DNA from: Trema orientale
Taxonomy: Eukaryota; Streptophyta; Magnoliopsida; Rosales; Cannabaceae
NCBI GenBank assembly: GCA_002914845.1
Contig: JXTC01000050.1
Span: 988,125-1,052,124, forward strand
DNA length: 64,000 bases
Direction: 5' to 3'
A program made the position numbers and the translations under genes. How positions within the stretch are numbered: position 1 is the first letter of the stretch; every line of letters starts with the position of its first letter. Below the pieces are notes generated by a model, which did no database searches, was not told the origin of the DNA, and saw nothing but the letters and a program-made list of their open reading frames with translations. This document shows positions 61,501 to 64,000 of this stretch, piece after piece.

Positions 61501-63554
61501 GATACTTGCATTATGTACAGAGATTGATTAGTTCAAATTCTTCCTTTTTGAACAGGTAAGTGCGCAACACGATACAAGATCAATGATACCAAGCGAAAAG
61601 TTCAATTCAGAAGGCAGATGGGAAGAGTATGAGGAGGCTGTTCCTAACTTTGACAATACTTCGTTAAGAGCAAACTTGTTATTAGAACACATGAACACAA
61701 CCAAAGATGTATCTGATTATCTTTGGTACACTTTCAGGTAAAACCCCACAGAAGCAGCAGCTAAAATTTAGCTGAACTGGCCGAACATATGAACTACTAA
61801 CAATGCTTGAATTGCAGATTTCAGCATGATTTGCCAAATCCTCAAGCTCCACTGAATGTCAAGTCCGCTGGACATGTTCTGCGCGCATTTGTAAATGGAA
61901 ATTTTGTAGGCAAGTTCTTTTTTTTTTTTTTTCGTTTCCCCTGAAATTTCTTCGATAACAAACCTTGTTTAGTCTATCTTCAGTATTGTCATATATACTT
62001 CAAACGGTTAAATTTTATCTATCCAATTTTTAGGAGCTGCACATGGTTCTCACAGCAATCCAAGCTTCTCACTAGATAGTACTGTTACTTTAAGTAAAGG
62101 GATGAACTACATCTCCTTACTTAGCGAAATGGTTGGATTACCGGTACTTCTCAATCTCTTTCTCTGATTTGTTCCATGATTTAATGCAAAAACTAGTGAC
62201 AAAAGAAAAGTAGATTACTGCTAAAGAAGACCAATTTGCCTCTGAAATTCTTAATATAGTACAAGTAAAAACTAAATTTTATTTCAATGTGAAGGATAAC
62301 GGACCATACATGGAGCGTAAAGTTGCTGGACTACGTAGTGTGAAAATTCAAGATAAAGATCTCAGAAGTTACTCCTGGGGTTATCAGGTTAGTATCTTTG
62401 TTGTTGTTCTTGAAACAAACTTAGAGCATTATGTATGTTGTCCACTTGTCCTCTGCTAAATCTTACGCTGATATTAACTACAGTCTAACAAATTTTTATG
62501 AAGGTTGGATTGGTAGGTGAGAAACTTGGAATTTATTCAGATGTTGGAGGAGGAAAAGTTCAATGGAACAAGTTTGGAAGCTCGGCTAATCAAACACAGC
62601 CACTCACATGGTATAAGGTATGAACTTTGGTTCTGCATGTATGGTGAGTACCAATGAAACAAGTAAATTAAAGGTGGAACTTTCTAATCATTTGGCCTTT
62701 TTTTCTTAATTTTGGCAGATTCAGTTTGATGCACCAACTGGGAACGACCCTCTTGCATTGAACCTTGGTTCGATGGGAAAAGGTCAAGCATGGGTCAATG
62801 GTCAAGGCATCGGTCGTTATTGGGTCTCTTTCCACACACCTAAAGGACTACCATCCCAAACATGGTAAAAAGGACCTCCTATGAGTAGTGACTCAAACTA
62901 AATGTGTTCACATTTTAAATTAGATCGAGTGGAAATAATTGTATATTCTTAATTTTAGGTACAATGTGCCTCGGTCCTTCCTAAAGCCAAGTGGGAACTT
63001 GTTGATTCTAATAGAAGAAGAGATTGGGAATCCTATTGGGATTTCTTTGGACAAAGTTGTAAGGACAAGAGCATGTGCACTAGTGTCTGATTCACATTTG
63101 CCGCCAGTGAGTTCATGGGTGGTAGAGAAGCAAAGAAGAGAAGGAAAGAAACATAGACAGAGTTCTCGCAAAACGGTGCCGTATGTCCAACTCAGTTGTC
63201 CTCCGGGAAACAGCATTTCCAAAATTTTATTTGCAAGCTATGGAACCCCTTTTGGTAATTGTCAGAGCTATGCCAAAGGAAGCTGCCATGCATCTAATTC
63301 CAAAACAATTGTAGAGCAGGTGATATTCCCTCTTTCATTATTCACTAATTGAAAATTGATAAAAATACAATATGCTATATACTTTTTATGGTTGTTAAAG
63401 TTTTGAAAAGAAAAGTTTCAAACTGATTCAAGTTGAGTCTTTTCAGGATTGTTTGGGGAAGAGGAGCTGTTCGATCTCAGTAACAAGTAAAAGATTTGGT
63501 GATCCATGCCCAGGACTCCCCAAAACTCTGGTGGTTGATGCACAATGCAAATGA
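55517..63554 (+). CDS. BGAL16: Beta-galactosidase (GH35) with C-terminal SUEL lectin domain, BGAL16-like
   Basis: Nineteen exons: 55517-55702, 57711-57806, 58174-58286, 59301-59367, 59490-59582, 59700-59843, 60446-60540, 60648-60753, 60861-60945, 61026-61144, 61252-61416, 61556-61737, 61818-61909, 62034-62143, 62295-62387, 62504-62617, 62719-62864, 62959-63319 and 63447-63554. They give 824 residues in one frame. A signal peptide spans about residues 1-30. The GH35 signature [13 protein letters not shown] supplies the acid/base E189, and ALWTENW the nucleophile E260. A C-terminal galactose-binding (SUEL) domain lies at about residues 743-824 ([10 protein letters not shown] ... VVDAQC). The enzyme is secreted and removes terminal beta-galactose from wall polysaccharides or glycoproteins. 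The exon wording fits the BGAL16 branch as I recall it. Intron 13 is GC-AG; introns 2 and 3 hold MITEs. Confidence 0.94.
57865..58118. mobile_element. MULE-like MITE in intron 2 of the beta-galactosidase gene
   Basis: Inverted ends: GGAGGAGGTTTTAATGGTTAC, and read inward from the right GGGTGAGGTTTCAATGGTTAC, matching at 17 of 21 positions. Flanks are TA runs, as for the related element at 17157. Internal AACCGTTAGATTTTCATCCAACGGCT resembles that element too. About 254 bp, non-coding. Confidence 0.72.
58381..59235. mobile_element. Long-TIR element in intron 3 of the beta-galactosidase gene
   Basis: AGGGATAATATC at 58381 is matched by its inverse GATATTATCCCT ending at 59235. The similarity continues inward for about 300 bp on each side, for instance ACTTTTAGTGTTTTAT, CAAATTAAAC and AAAGACAATTTTACT. 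The middle holds three diverged direct copies of a TTGTC(A)TT...AATAATTCAAACTC-like unit. Flanks TTAATTACTA and TTAATATATA match at 7 of 10. Long TIRs starting GGG suggest a MULE-derived non-autonomous element. It makes up most of this 1-kb intron. Confidence 0.7.
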
Positions 63555-64000
63555 AGTAGCCAGACAACTAGAGAAGGATTCAACCGATAGTGTTATCAAT
63601 AATTGTAAAGGGTCATTGTACTTGATGTTTTTCTTACCAAAGACGAATGATTATAGATGTTATTACAAAGCTCATAACGTGCCATTGGAAAGAAAGAAAG
63701 AAAACAGAAAAAGAATAAGAGAAAGCAATATTCATTCTCAAAGGACTGAATTTGGAGGTATGAGGTTTATATAAAGAGATATTAAAAGTTCAAGGGAATA
63801 CAAACCCGGGAAGCTAACCAATGTGATAGAGAGGCAGAGCACGGTGCAAAATCGTTATAGTAGATCTTGCACTAGAAAAAAGTTACATTTACATAGATCT
63901 TCGATTTCGGTGCTTGAGGACTGAAAAAAATCTAGAAAAAATAAGGTTTCAAACAATTAGTAATCGTCAGTTACATCTTCTGAAACAGTGTTTGCTTCCA
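63555..64000. other. 3' UTR and downstream of the beta-galactosidase gene
   Basis: An untranslated tail probably runs to about 63720 or beyond (AAGAATAAGAG). After that nothing recognisable is seen up to the window edge. Confidence 0.5.

Noticed and set aside
1-64000. CRISPR arrays, rRNA or bacterial-type operons
   Set aside because: None seen; the repeats are microsatellites, tandem duplications or transposon ends, and all genes are plant nuclear type.

Overview
The window looks like nuclear DNA of a core eudicot plant, probably a rosid. It is strongly AT-rich, its genes have GT-AG introns, and its intergenic DNA is full of plant-type MITEs, SINEs and LTR relics. The products (cellulose synthase interactive protein, NAC factor, ATL and BIG BROTHER-type RING ligases, GH35 beta-galactosidase with a C-terminal lectin domain) are all land-plant families. 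I cannot name the species.

Layout. (1) 0.9-9.6 kb, minus strand: a complete six-exon gene for a 2136-residue armadillo/C2 protein of the CSI family, closest in memory to CSI3. Its start lies in a small upstream exon. (2) 9.6-22.4 kb: AT-rich intergenic DNA with its probable 5' UTR and promoter, a CACTA-type MITE, a MULE-like MITE, an LTR relic and a PIF/Harbinger relic. (3) 22.4-23.4 kb, plus strand: a candidate small gene (89 residues) ending in a CaaX box. (4) 24.8-26.9 kb: an AT-rich foldback repeat family carrying a 22-bp tandem module, repeated at 49.4-50.2 kb. (5) 27.1-27.5 kb, minus strand: a short ATL-like RING-H2 protein. (6) 28-33.8 kb: AT-rich DNA with tandem duplications and a palindromic LTR-derived element. 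(7) 33.9-35.3 kb, minus strand: an ATAF1-type NAC gene whose start codon falls on the window's only N, with a G-box cluster upstream. (8) 38.5-39.0 kb: a hAT MITE. (9) 45.3-46.0 kb, minus: a BIG BROTHER-related RING ligase; 47.2-47.7 kb, minus: a small membrane-anchored basic protein of unknown function. (10) 53.1-55.1 kb: a solo LTR and two tRNA-derived SINEs in opposite orientation. (11) 55.5-63.6 kb, plus: a 19-exon beta-galactosidase (824 residues, BGAL16-like) with two MITEs in its introns and one GC-AG intron.

The genes do not form a pathway cluster. CSI3 (microtubule guidance of cellulose synthase) and the beta-galactosidase both act on the cell wall, but their proximity is probably chance. 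The most unusual signals are a set of very short poly(A)/poly(T) insertions each flanked by 10-16 bp target duplications, the palindromic LTR-derived element, the 22-bp module inside the foldback family, and the candidate CaaX gene.
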